Source: Acidobacteriota bacterium
Lineage (GTDB): Bacteria > Acidobacteriota > Blastocatellia > Pyrinomonadales > Pyrinomonadaceae
Direction of reading: 5' to 3'
DNA length: 6,958 nucleotides
Assembly (NCBI GenBank): GCA_024640445.1
Contig: JAHEEZ010000195.1
Location: 1 to 6,958, forward strand
Part shown: positions 1 through 5,645 of the stretch, in pieces
Position numbering within the stretch: the first letter of the stretch is position 1
Layout of the letters: every line of letters begins with the position of its first letter
Notes under the pieces: generated by a model
The model's input: only the letters and a program-made list of their open reading frames with translations
The model's database searches: none
Told to the model about the DNA's origin: nothing
Made by a program: the position numbers and the translations under genes

Positions 1-306
1 GCGCTTGTGAACCACAAGTGGCAGGGCAATGTTCGGGAGCTCCAGAACGCCATCGAGCGGGCGTACCTTTTGGGAGCGGACGGGATCGATGTGGAAAGTC
101 TGCCGCCGAGGATACGAAGCGGCGCGGCTCAGGGATTTGAGATGCGAGATCCTGACGGTTTGCGTCCTACGCTTGAGGAGATCGAGAGAAGATACATCCT
201 TGAAACCCTTCAGGCGGCCGGCAACGACAAATCGGCAACGGCGGAGATCCTCGGGATCGATCTCTCCACGCTTTACCGCAAACTCAAGAAATACAACGAG
301 ATCTAG
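1..306 (+). CDS. Sigma-54-dependent transcriptional activator, C-terminal fragment (5' end outside window)
   Basis: This is an open frame from the first base to a TAG stop, giving 101 residues of a longer protein. Residues 7-16 read WQGNVRELQN, the GNVREL signature that closes the AAA+ domain of sigma-54 activators (NtrC/AtoC/ZraR class). After a linker, residues from about 57 to 101 form a Fis-type helix-turn-helix: a first helix with ERRYILETLQ, then SATAEILGI and the recognition helix STLYRKLKKY, which is typical of two-component response regulators. The protein would bind upstream enhancer sites and use ATP to open sigma-54 promoters. The N-terminal receiver or sensory domain is outside the window, so its signal is unknown. 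The internal GTG at position 7 lies within the conserved domain and is not a start. The family call is firm; any target gene is unknown. Confidence 0.93.
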   Translation, partial: ALVNHKWQGNVRELQNAIERAYLLGADGIDVESLPPRIRSGAAQGFEMRDPDGLRPTLEEIERRYILETLQAAGNDKSATAEILGIDLSTLYRKLKKYNEI

Positions 307-309
307 GTG

Positions 310-846
310 TTAATTGGTCAGGAGTGTAAGTACAAAATAGTCCGTGTCCTCGATGTGGATCAGGGTCCCGGACTTGTACGGGGGCTTGAGCAGGGATTCG
401 GCTGAATAGCCCTTCCCTTTCAACGTGGCGTCTCCGGCGGTTTCGCTCTTGGCGATCAACTCGGCGGGAAACCAGCTTTCGGCATCGACCTTTGCATCAA
501 ACGGCGCTCGTTTCTTAGCAAGTTCTGCCCGGAGATTCTCGCTGTTTTCTTTGGAAAATCGGAAAACCGCCGTCAGTTTCTTGCCGCCGCCTTTTGCCGG
601 ATCCATCTGGTCTTCACGCCAGACGGTATCTTGTTCGGTTTCGTACGGAATGTTGACGTATTCGCTCAGCTTGAGCGCGTTGTCCTCCGCCACATTAGCG
701 TTCGAATTAACGTTTACAGTCGCGTTCTGGTTTTCCTGGGGTCTCAGCGAGTTCGCCTGGTCGCCATAGTCTTTATCTTCAACACAGGAGAATAGGAAGA
801 TCGCTGAAAAAATAATGGCGGCGGCGCGCCAACGGGGCAAGATCAT
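310..846 (-). CDS. Putative lipoprotein of unknown function with Asn-rich linker
   Basis: The frame encodes 178 residues from the ATG at 846-844. I chose this start because it places a lipoprotein signal at the N-terminus: positively charged residues (R5, R7), a hydrophobic core at about residues 8-19, and the lipobox LFSC with Cys21 as the lipidated residue. Phe at -2 is tolerated but not ideal. An in-frame ATG at 954 would bury this signal behind 36 extra residues. Mature residues 22-57 are a polar, Asn/Val-rich linker (ATVNVNSNANV) that probably tethers the rest to a membrane. The remaining ~120 residues look globular, with motifs TAVFRFSKEN, ESWFPAEL and a C-terminal SGTLIHIEDTDYFVLTLL. 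I do not recognise the family. The gene converges on the sigma-54 activator with 3 bp between stops, leaving no room for a terminator. No Shine-Dalgarno site is visible. Confidence 0.8.
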   Translation of the reverse strand: MILPRWRAAAIIFSAIFLFSCVEDKDYGDQANSLRPQENQNATVNVNSNANVAEDNALKLSEYVNIPYETEQDTVWREDQMDPAKGGGKKLTAVFRFSKENSENLRAELAKKRAPFDAKVDAESWFPAELIAKSETAGDATLKGKGYSAESLLKPPYKSGTLIHIEDTDYFVLTLLTN

Positions 847-852
847 TCGCCA

Positions 853-882
853 ATTGTAAAAGCAAACGCGATGATTTGGCAA
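853..882 (-). promoter_or_regulatory. Candidate sigma-70 promoter of the lipoprotein gene, possibly leaderless
   Basis: On the minus strand, TTGCCA (882-877; 5/6 to TTGACA) is followed after 18 bp by TACAAT (858-853; 5/6 to TATAAT). Only six bases separate the -10 box from the ATG at 846. Transcription starting about seven bases past the -10 would begin at or next to the A of the start codon. The lack of a Shine-Dalgarno site fits this. Called from consensus matching and spacing only. Confidence 0.5.
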
Positions 883-961
883 CGCTCCGAAACATTTAGT
901 TAACGCGGACCTCGCAGACGCCGCTGATGTGATCTGCCTCTCGAACGGTGACAAGGCGTTT

Positions 962-990
962 TTGCCGAAACATCAGCATTGAACTAAAAT
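962..990 (+). promoter_or_regulatory. Candidate sigma-70 promoter of the acyl-CoA mutase gene run
   Basis: TTGCCG (962-967; 4/6 to TTGACA) and TAAAAT (985-990; 5/6 to TATAAT) are separated by the optimal 17 bp. Transcription would start near 997, leaving a leader of about 33 nt before the ATG at 1030. The promoter is back to back with that of the minus-strand lipoprotein in the 183-bp divergent spacer 847-1029. No further operator or riboswitch-like fold was seen there. Confidence 0.5.
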
Positions 991-1029
991 GACAGTTTGC
1001 GCAAATATACCTGATAAGTGAGACAAATA

Positions 1030-2712
1030 ATGCCCGATACGAAAGAACAGCAGTCCCGGGACCGAGCCGAAAAGCAACGCTGGGAGGAAGAGACACTCAA
1101 GCCGGTTATCGAGAAGAGACCGGAACGAAAAGATTCGTTTGAAGGGGTTTCCCTCGAGCCCGTCGAACGCCTCTATTCTCAGGCGGACATTGAAGATATC
1201 GATCGTGACGCCGGCATCGGATTCCCCGGGGAATTTCCGTACAAGCGTGGAATACACCCGACGGGATACCGCGGAAAGCTCTGGACGATGCGCCAGTTCG
1301 CGGGATTTTCTTCTCCCGAAGAGACCAACCGCAGGTTCAAGTACCTCATGGAACAGGGACAGACGGGCCTTTCGGTCGCTTACGACCTCCCTGCGCTGAT
1401 GGGACTCGATGCCGATTCGCCTCTTTCCGAGGGCGAGGTAGGAAAATGCGGTGTTGCTGTTACTTCGCTGGCGGATTTTGAGGCGCTGTTCGACGGCATC
1501 GATCTTGAGGGAGTGACGGTTTCCCAGACGATCAACGCCCCGGCGTGGATCTTTCTCGCTTTTTACCTCGTTGTTGCCGAAAAGCAGGGCGCGGATTTCA
1601 GGAAGATCTCAGGCACGCTTCAGAACGACATTCTGAAAGAGTACATCGCTCAAAAGGAATGGGTTTACCCGATCAGGCCGGCGATGAAGCTGGTCATCGA
1701 CACCTTTGAGTACTGCACGCAGCACGTTCCCCGCTACAATCCGATCTCTGTGTCGGGCTACCACATACGTGAAGCTGGCGCGACCGCACTGCAGGAACTC
1801 GCTTTCACTCTTCGCGACGGAGTCGAATACGTTCAGTACGGCATTGACCGCGGGATGGACGTCGACAGTTTCGTTCCCAGGCTCTCATTCTTCTTCAATG
1901 CCCACAATGATTTCTTCGAAGAGATCGCGAAGTACCGCGCGGCGCGCGTCATCTGGGCGAAGACTATGAAGGACCGTTTCGGCGCCGAGTCCGAGCGGAC
2001 GATGAAACTCCGATTCCATACGCAGACAGCGGGGGTTTCGCTCACGGTCCAGCAGCCTCTGAACAACATCGCCCGTGTCGCCATCCAGGCGCTCGCAGGC
2101 GTGCTTGGAGGAACGCAGAGCCTTCATACGGACAGCTATGACGAGGCGCTTGCCCTTCCCACTGACGAGGCGGCCCTGATTGCGCTCAGAACTCAGCAGA
2201 TCATCGCTGAGGAGACCGGCGTCGCGAACACCGTGGATCCGCTCGGGGGAAGCTATTACATCGAATCCCTGACGCAGAAAATGATCGACGGCTGTTTTGA
2301 TTATTTCGACAAGATCGACGGCTTCGGGGGAATGGTCGAGGCGATCGAGGCGGGATTCCCGCAGAGGGAGATCCAGGAATCGGCTTACCAGTACCAGAAA
2401 GCGGTCGAACGAAAAGAACAGACGATAGTCGGCGTCAACAGATACGTGATGGAGAACGAGATCTCGAAGACCAATATCCTCAAGATCGACGAATCCGTTC
2501 GCGACCATCAACTCGAACGGCTCCAGCGCACGAAGGACCGGAGAGACGACGGGGCGGTCGCGAACTCACTCGAAAGGCTGAAGGCAGCCGCGAAAACGAA
2601 CGAGAACCTTATGCCGGCGACGATCGAGGCGGTAAAGGAATATGCCACGATCGAAGAGATCTGCGTCGCTCTCAGAGACGTTTACGGAGTTTACGAAGAG
2701 CCCGCGTTTTGA
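1030..2712 (+). CDS. icmA: B12-dependent acyl-CoA mutase large subunit, isobutyryl-CoA mutase-like (IcmA/McmA1 family)
   Basis: This 560-residue protein is the catalytic TIM-barrel subunit of a split adenosylcobalamin-dependent acyl-CoA mutase. It needs the separate B12-binding subunit encoded at 4591-4995. Family motifs in order are: GYRGKLWTMRQFAGF (about residues 79-93), GQTGLSVAYDLP (110-121), SGTLQNDILKEYIAQKEW (195-211), SGYHIREAGATA (242-253, with the Tyr244-His245 pair), LRFHTQTAGVSLT (327-339) and VDPLGGSYYIESLT (402-415). There is no C-terminal B12 domain, and the length matches split-type large subunits. Substrate-specificity positions are Phe90, Ala117 and Gln208. True methylmalonyl-CoA mutases have Tyr and Arg at the first and third; isobutyryl-CoA mutase has Phe and Gln; 2-hydroxyisobutyryl-CoA mutase has Ile, Asp and Gln. 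I therefore infer isobutyryl-/n-butyryl-CoA interconversion; an automatic label would probably say methylmalonyl-CoA mutase. An in-frame GTG at 1018 would add four residues; ATG at 1030 is preferred. No strong Shine-Dalgarno site is present. Confidence 0.85.
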   Translation: MPDTKEQQSRDRAEKQRWEEETLKPVIEKRPERKDSFEGVSLEPVERLYSQADIEDIDRDAGIGFPGEFPYKRGIHPTGYRGKLWTMRQFAGFSSPEETNRRFKYLMEQGQTGLSVAYDLPALMGLDADSPLSEGEVGKCGVAVTSLADFEALFDGIDLEGVTVSQTINAPAWIFLAFYLVVAEKQGADFRKISGTLQNDILKEYIAQKEWVYPIRPAMKLVIDTFEYCTQHVPRYNPISVSGYHIREAGATALQELAFTLRDGVEYVQYGIDRGMDVDSFVPRLSFFFNAHNDFFEEIAKYRAARVIWAKTMKDRFGAESERTMKLRFHTQTAGVSLTVQQPLNNIARVAIQALAGVLGGTQSLHTDSYDEALALPTDEAALIALRTQQIIAEETGVANTVDPLGGSYYIESLTQKMIDGCFDYFDKIDGFGGMVEAIEAGFPQREIQESAYQYQKAVERKEQTIVGVNRYVMENEISKTNILKIDESVRDHQLERLQRTKDRRDDGAVANSLERLKAAAKTNENLMPATIEAVKEYATIEEICVALRDVYGVYEEPAF

Positions 2713-2729
2713 TTCAAGTCTAACCTAAT

Positions 2730-3590
2730 ATGCTGAAACCACAGGTGATAGCGATTCCGATCTTCGCGCTGATGATAGCGATCGAGGCCTTCCTCATCAT
2801 CAGGTCGAACCGCGAACGGATCGACAGAAAAGACACCTGGAACAATATCCTGATCGGATTTGTCAGCGTCGGCTTCGGCATCCTGTTCGCGCTTGTCACC
2901 TCAAATTTCTACCTGTGGGCGTATTCGATCGCTCCTTACAAGATGCCCATGGGGACCTGGTGGGCGTGGGCGATCCTGATCGTCGCGGATGATTTCGCTT
3001 ACTACTGGTTCCACCGATTCAGCCACGAGGTCCGGTTCCTCTGGAACTTCCATGTCGTGCACCATTCGTCCGAACAGTACAACCTTAGCGTCGCCGTCAG
3101 GCAAAGCTGGTTCAGCGGCATTTCGCACTGGATCTTTTACATTCCGCTTGCCTTCGCGGGCTTCCCGTTCGAGACGTTCGTATTTATTCACGGCCTGAAC
3201 CTGATCTACCAATTTTGGATCCATACAAAGCTTATCGACCGCCTCGGCCCGCTCGAATGGGTCCTGAACACGCCTTCCCACCACCGCGTCCACCACGGCG
3301 TGAACGAGGAATACCTGGACAGGAACTACGCCGGCATCTTTATCATCTGGGACCGCCTTTTCGGCACCTTCGTCGAAGAGAAGGAGCCGGTTCGATACGG
3401 CATAATCAAGCCGGTCGGCACTTACAACGCGATCTGGATCAACCTTCACGGGTGGTTCGAGATGGCGGACGCGATGCGGAACAGTCGTGGATTCGCAAAC
3501 AAACTGCGGTGCGTGTTTGGTTCGCCAAATATGGAACGCGCGGCGGCCCCGGCCCCCATAGTAAACGCAAACTCTCCCTCGAGAATATGA
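2730..3590 (+). CDS. Membrane fatty acid hydroxylase / sterol desaturase superfamily protein, alkylglycerol monooxygenase-like
   Basis: The 286-residue membrane protein carries the complete di-iron histidine set of the fatty acid hydroxylase superfamily: HRFSH (95-99), HVVHH (108-112) and HRVHH (185-189), with extra His154 and His165. Hydrophobic segments at about 5-25, 38-62, 76-92 and 131-163 would place the di-iron site at the cytoplasmic membrane face. HVVHHSSEQYNLS, LNTPSHHRVHHG and NYAGIFIIWDRLFGTF resemble the alkylglycerol monooxygenase (glyceryl-ether-cleaving) branch more than classical C-5 sterol desaturases. Substrate remains inference: an ether lipid, a sterol/hopanoid or another lipid is possible. 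The start lies 17 bp after the mutase stop with no Shine-Dalgarno site, so it is probably cotranscribed. Its stop overlaps the next start as ATGA, implying translational coupling to a secreted DUF3298-like protein. Confidence 0.87.
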   Translation: MLKPQVIAIPIFALMIAIEAFLIIRSNRERIDRKDTWNNILIGFVSVGFGILFALVTSNFYLWAYSIAPYKMPMGTWWAWAILIVADDFAYYWFHRFSHEVRFLWNFHVVHHSSEQYNLSVAVRQSWFSGISHWIFYIPLAFAGFPFETFVFIHGLNLIYQFWIHTKLIDRLGPLEWVLNTPSHHRVHHGVNEEYLDRNYAGIFIIWDRLFGTFVEEKEPVRYGIIKPVGTYNAIWINLHGWFEMADAMRNSRGFANKLRCVFGSPNMERAAAPAPIVNANSPSRI

Positions 3591-4318
3591 GAATACTAAT
3601 TTGCGCATTGTTCGCGAGTTTGCTGCTGGCTCTGCCTGCGGCTGCTCAGGTAAATATATCGCCGATGAAAGTCATCTATGTCCGTCAAGGCGAGCAGATT
3701 CCCGATTTCAAACAGCGATTCGAGATCCGGTACCCGATCGTGGACGGAGTTAAAAATGCCGTGGTGAAGCGTAGGATAGAATCGGCGATCGACTACTGGA
3801 AGGTGTTCGACACGTCGCTGGATGACGACCTTCACGAATACACCTGGCTCGACAGTATGGATTATGAGGTGGCGTACAACGATAACGGCATCCTCGATAT
3901 AGAACTTACGCGTGAAGGCTCCGCTGCCTACCCCGACGGTTTTGACCAGCACATTGTTGTGAGCACTACGACCGGCAGGACCGTGACCATCGCGAATGCG
4001 TTCACGAACATTGCGGGCCTTAAGATAAAGATCGACGAGGCGGAGCAAACAGCGATCGCCAAGCAGGTAGAGGAGCTCAAGGCCGATGAACCCTCAGACG
4101 CCCTGGAATTTCAGAGGATGATGGACGAGAAGGAATACCAGAAGAACGATCTTGGCGAGTTCTCGATCTCCGATACGGGCGTGACGTTCATCTACGATTA
4201 CGGTTTTCCGCACGTGATCCAGGCGCTTTCTCCTTCGGGAGAGTTCTTCTTCAGCTGGAAGGAGATCACGCCGTTCGTGAAAGCGCGCGGACCGCTTGGA
4301 AATTTCCGGGTCGAGTGA
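3587..4318 (+). CDS. Secreted DUF3298/RsiV-like protein
   Basis: The 243-residue product begins with a clear signal peptide: MRI, a hydrophobic stretch to about residue 16, then PAAAQ with likely cleavage near residues 20-21. No lipobox is seen, so the protein is probably periplasmic or secreted. The mature part follows the plan of DUF4163/DUF3298 proteins (the extracellular part of RsiV and PdaC-like proteins). It has FEIRYPIVDGVKNAVVKRRI near residues 45-64, a middle strand region with IVVSTTTGRTVTIANAF, then FSISDTGVTFIYDYGF and a C-terminal FFFSWKEITPFV. The usual GGAH-type turn is replaced by AAYPDGFDQH. RsiV itself is a membrane anti-sigma factor; no transmembrane anchor or anti-sigma domain is present here, so only the extracellular fold is shared. 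The start is fixed by the signal peptide and by the ATGA overlap with the hydroxylase gene; the frame is open upstream to 3215 but that part is not coding. Confidence 0.75.
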   Translation: MRILICALFASLLLALPAAAQVNISPMKVIYVRQGEQIPDFKQRFEIRYPIVDGVKNAVVKRRIESAIDYWKVFDTSLDDDLHEYTWLDSMDYEVAYNDNGILDIELTREGSAAYPDGFDQHIVVSTTTGRTVTIANAFTNIAGLKIKIDEAEQTAIAKQVEELKADEPSDALEFQRMMDEKEYQKNDLGEFSISDTGVTFIYDYGFPHVIQALSPSGEFFFSWKEITPFVKARGPLGNFRVE

Positions 4319-4329
4319 TCTGGGGATCT

Positions 4330-4490
4330 AACCGCAGAGACGCGGAAACGCAGAGATCTTTTTGGCGAAGAAACGGTTCGGGGACAGTTTGAAGCTTAAA
4401 TTCCAAACGTATTCCTCAGAAGAGAAACCTTCTATTTTCCCTGTGGACTCTGTGATGTTGCCATCCCTGCATCTCAGCGCCTCCGCGGTT
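4330..4490. repeat. Degenerate inverted-repeat element with CCGCAGAGACGC-type ends
   Basis: The left end, 4330-4343, reads AACCGCAGAGACGC. The right end, 4477-4490, read in reverse complement, is AACCGCGGAGGCGC, which matches at 12 of 14 positions. Just inside, the left end continues with another CGCAGAG (4349-4355) and the right side has CCTGTGGACTCTGTG (4440-4454), a further CAGAG/CTCTG-type unit. Sequences of this kind recur between genes in many environmental bacterial genomes and often occur as ends of short palindromic elements. The ~161-bp segment has no convincing gene and lies directly upstream of the small mutase subunit. I read it as a decayed non-autonomous repeat; no target-site duplication was identified. 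Confidence 0.5.
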
Positions 4491-4532
4491 CAATCCTTCT
4501 TATGGCTGTTACTTCAGCGAAAGCACCCTTCC

Positions 4533-4541
4533 TGCTATACT
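4533..4541 (+). promoter_or_regulatory. Candidate extended -10 promoter of the small mutase subunit gene
   Basis: TGCTATACT fits the extended -10 pattern TGnTATAAT with one mismatch. The -35 position at 17 bp (TTCAGC, 4513-4518) matches only 3/6, which is acceptable for an extended -10 promoter. Transcription would start near 4548, about 43 nt before the ATG at 4591. It would let the small subunit be expressed separately from the large subunit 1.9 kb upstream. No B12 riboswitch is recognisable between 4319 and 4590. Confidence 0.4.
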
Positions 4542-4590
4542 TATCGCAAACCTATAGAACAGAGGCACATAAGGTGTGCCGGAAACATCG

Positions 4591-4995
4591 ATGAGCAATA
4601 GAAAGATCAGAGTCCTTGTCGCCAAACCCGGCCTTGACGGTCACGACCGGGGGGCGAAGGTGATAGCGCGAGCCCTTCGCGACGCCGGAATGGAAGTCAT
4701 CTACACGGGACTCCGACAGACGCCCGAGATGATCGCGGCAGCTGCTTTACAGGAAGACGTCGACGCCGTCGGGATCTCCATCCTCAGCGGGGCGCACAAT
4801 ACGCTTTGTCCCCGAATAGTGAACCTTCTGCGCGAAGCCGGGATGGACGACACCCTCGTACTTGTCGGCGGCATAGTCCCCGACGAGGACATCGCTTCGC
4901 TAAAGGAGATGGGCGTTTCCGAAGTATTTCTCCCGGGTACATCGACCGAGGATATCGTCACATTTATCAATGAGCACGTGAGAGCGGAAGGATAA
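4591..4995 (+). CDS. icmB: B12-binding small subunit of split acyl-CoA mutase (IcmB/McmA2 family)
   Basis: The 134-residue protein is a stand-alone cobalamin-binding Rossmann domain. It shows the base-off/His-on B12 signature: Asp16-x-His18-x-x-Gly21 (within KPGLDGHDRGAK), Ser63-x-Leu65 (SILSGAH) and Gly93-Gly94 (VGGIVPDED). His18 is the expected lower axial cobalt ligand. It should pair with the large subunit encoded at 1030-2712 to make a working mutase. Sequence alone does not separate IcmB from McmA2, HcmB or similar subunits, so the isobutyryl-CoA assignment rests on the partner. I chose the ATG at 4591 because conserved residues begin immediately after it; a GTG at 4576 would add five residues. 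A weak GGAA lies six bases upstream. Unusually, two other genes and a repeat element separate it from the large subunit. Confidence 0.9.
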   Translation: MSNRKIRVLVAKPGLDGHDRGAKVIARALRDAGMEVIYTGLRQTPEMIAAAALQEDVDAVGISILSGAHNTLCPRIVNLLREAGMDDTLVLVGGIVPDEDIASLKEMGVSEVFLPGTSTEDIVTFINEHVRAEG

Positions 4996-5080
4996 CTTGT
5001 GAGACTGACATCCTTAGTGTCCGCACGCCTAAACAACTAAACCGCACCACCGCCGCATCAACCACTTGCAAGTTAGCAAT

Positions 5081-5085
5081 AGGAG
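5081..5085 (+). promoter_or_regulatory. Strong Shine-Dalgarno site
   Basis: AGGAG sits seven bases before the ATG at 5093 and fixes that start over the in-frame upstream codon at 5066. It is the only strong ribosome binding site seen in the window; the other genes have weak or no sites. The leader before it, about 5020-5070, is rich in A and C and poor in G, so probably unstructured. Confidence 0.8.
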
Positions 5086-5092
5086 AAATCAT

Positions 5093-5551
5093 ATGAAGAT
5101 CAGTAATTTGGCAAGGGTATTTTTGTTTTCTGCATTCGTGTTCGGTGCCTTCACGGTCGCTCAGGGACAGGTGGTCGACGCGGTCAAGAAAGCGGCGGAT
5201 GTAACCAAGGACGCTTCTGTTAAAACGGCGGTCGTGACAAAAGATGCCGCTGTCAAAGCTTCCGTGGTAACCGCAAATAGTGTCACCAAAGCGTCAAAGG
5301 CCACTGCTTCCGGGGTCACGAAAGGCTCAAAAGCGACGGCTTCGGGCGCAAAGAAAGGCTCAAAAGCAACCGCTTCCGGCGCGAAGACTGCCGGCGAAGA
5401 AACGGCGAAAGGTTCAAAAAAAGCTGCCGAAGCGACGGCTGATGGCGGACAATGGCTCGTGGTGACGACCTGGGACGGCACCAAGTGGGTGTCGAAGAAG
5501 GTCTGGTTCGGCACAAAGAAGGTCTTTGTCGAAGAAGAAAAGAAGCCTTAG
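5093..5551 (+). CDS. Secreted Lys/Ala-rich protein of 11-residue repeats (LEA-like architecture), function unknown
   Basis: The 152-residue product starts with a signal peptide (residues 1 to about 25, ending VAQGQ). The rest splits into 11-residue units: 27-37, 38-48, 49-59, then after a 5-residue break (TANSV) 65-75, 76-86, 87-97, 98-108 and 109-119. Typical units are TKDAAVKASVV and TKGSKATASGA; neighbouring copies match at 8 to 10 of 11 positions. After a 7-residue break the tail seems to keep the period with WDGTKWVSKKV (127-137) and WFGTKKVFVEE (138-148), now rich in Trp and Lys. Eleven-residue repeats of this kind are known in group 3 LEA proteins, apolipoproteins and synuclein, where they form amphipathic or conditionally folded helices. 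I do not recognise a named family; a role at the envelope, in stress protection or in binding polyanions is speculation. A strong AGGAG precedes it and an intrinsic terminator follows, so it may be expressed at a high level as a single gene. Confidence 0.8.
   Translation: MKISNLARVFLFSAFVFGAFTVAQGQVVDAVKKAADVTKDASVKTAVVTKDAAVKASVVTANSVTKASKATASGVTKGSKATASGAKKGSKATASGAKTAGEETAKGSKKAAEATADGGQWLVVTTWDGTKWVSKKVWFGTKKVFVEEEKKP
5171..5449 (+). repeat. 33-bp coding tandem repeats (11-residue units)
   Basis: These are eight in-frame 33-bp units coding for the 11-residue repeats, with one 15-bp interruption at 5270-5284. Conservation is highest in the middle: AAAGGCTCAAAAGC occurs exactly at 5321 and again at 5354, 33 bp apart. 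This suggests recent expansion by slippage or unequal recombination in that part, and older, diverged units on both sides. Confidence 0.8.
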
Positions 5552-5589
5552 TCGCGATTCCCACACATTTCAGACTGTCCGAAATTGGA

Positions 5590-5645
5590 GACGGTCAACA
5601 CGGATCAAAACTGTCCGTTGTTGACCGTCCCTTTCTTTTGTTTTC
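5590..5645 (+). terminator. Intrinsic (Rho-independent) terminator
   Basis: The left arm GACGGTCAACACGGA (5590-5604) pairs with TCCGTTGTTGACCGTC (5614-5629) over 15 base pairs with one bulged base, around a 9-nt loop. It is followed by the pyrimidine tract CCTTTCTTTTGTTTTC (5630-5645). It ends transcription of the repeat-protein gene. The right arm also contains the likely -35 box of the next gene. Confidence 0.9.

Noticed and set aside
847..954. N-terminal extension of the minus-strand lipoprotein to an ATG at 954
   Set aside because: It would place 36 residues before a clear lipoprotein signal peptide; the promoter-like boxes also lie within this stretch.
1018..1029. GTG start for the mutase large subunit
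   Set aside because: It adds only four non-conserved residues; the ATG at 1030 is the stronger codon and gives residue numbering that matches characterised split mutases.
1885..2511. 208-codon minus-strand open frame
   Set aside because: It lies wholly inside the conserved mutase gene on the opposite strand and its translation shows no recognisable domain.
3215..3586. Upstream part of the frame leading into the DUF3298-like gene
   Set aside because: It overlaps the conserved hydroxylase coding region and yields Pro/Arg-rich sequence; the real start is at 3587, where the signal peptide begins.
2901..3608. 235-codon minus-strand open frame
   Set aside because: It is antisense to the hydroxylase gene, whose histidine motifs are intact; the translation is biased and domain-free.
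4319..4590. B12 riboswitch before the small mutase subunit
   Set aside because: No conserved B12-box-like sequence or suitable fold was seen; the spacer is taken up by the degenerate repeat and a promoter-like site.
4362..4601. 79-codon plus-strand open frame
   Set aside because: It covers the repeat element and promoter region, runs into the small mutase subunit start, and has no family features.
5171..5449. 33-bp repeats considered as a CRISPR array
   Set aside because: The units are contiguous with no unique spacers and are in frame within a protein gene.
5161..5514. 117-codon minus-strand open frame
   Set aside because: It mirrors the repetitive coding of the plus-strand repeat protein, which has a signal peptide, ribosome binding site and terminator.
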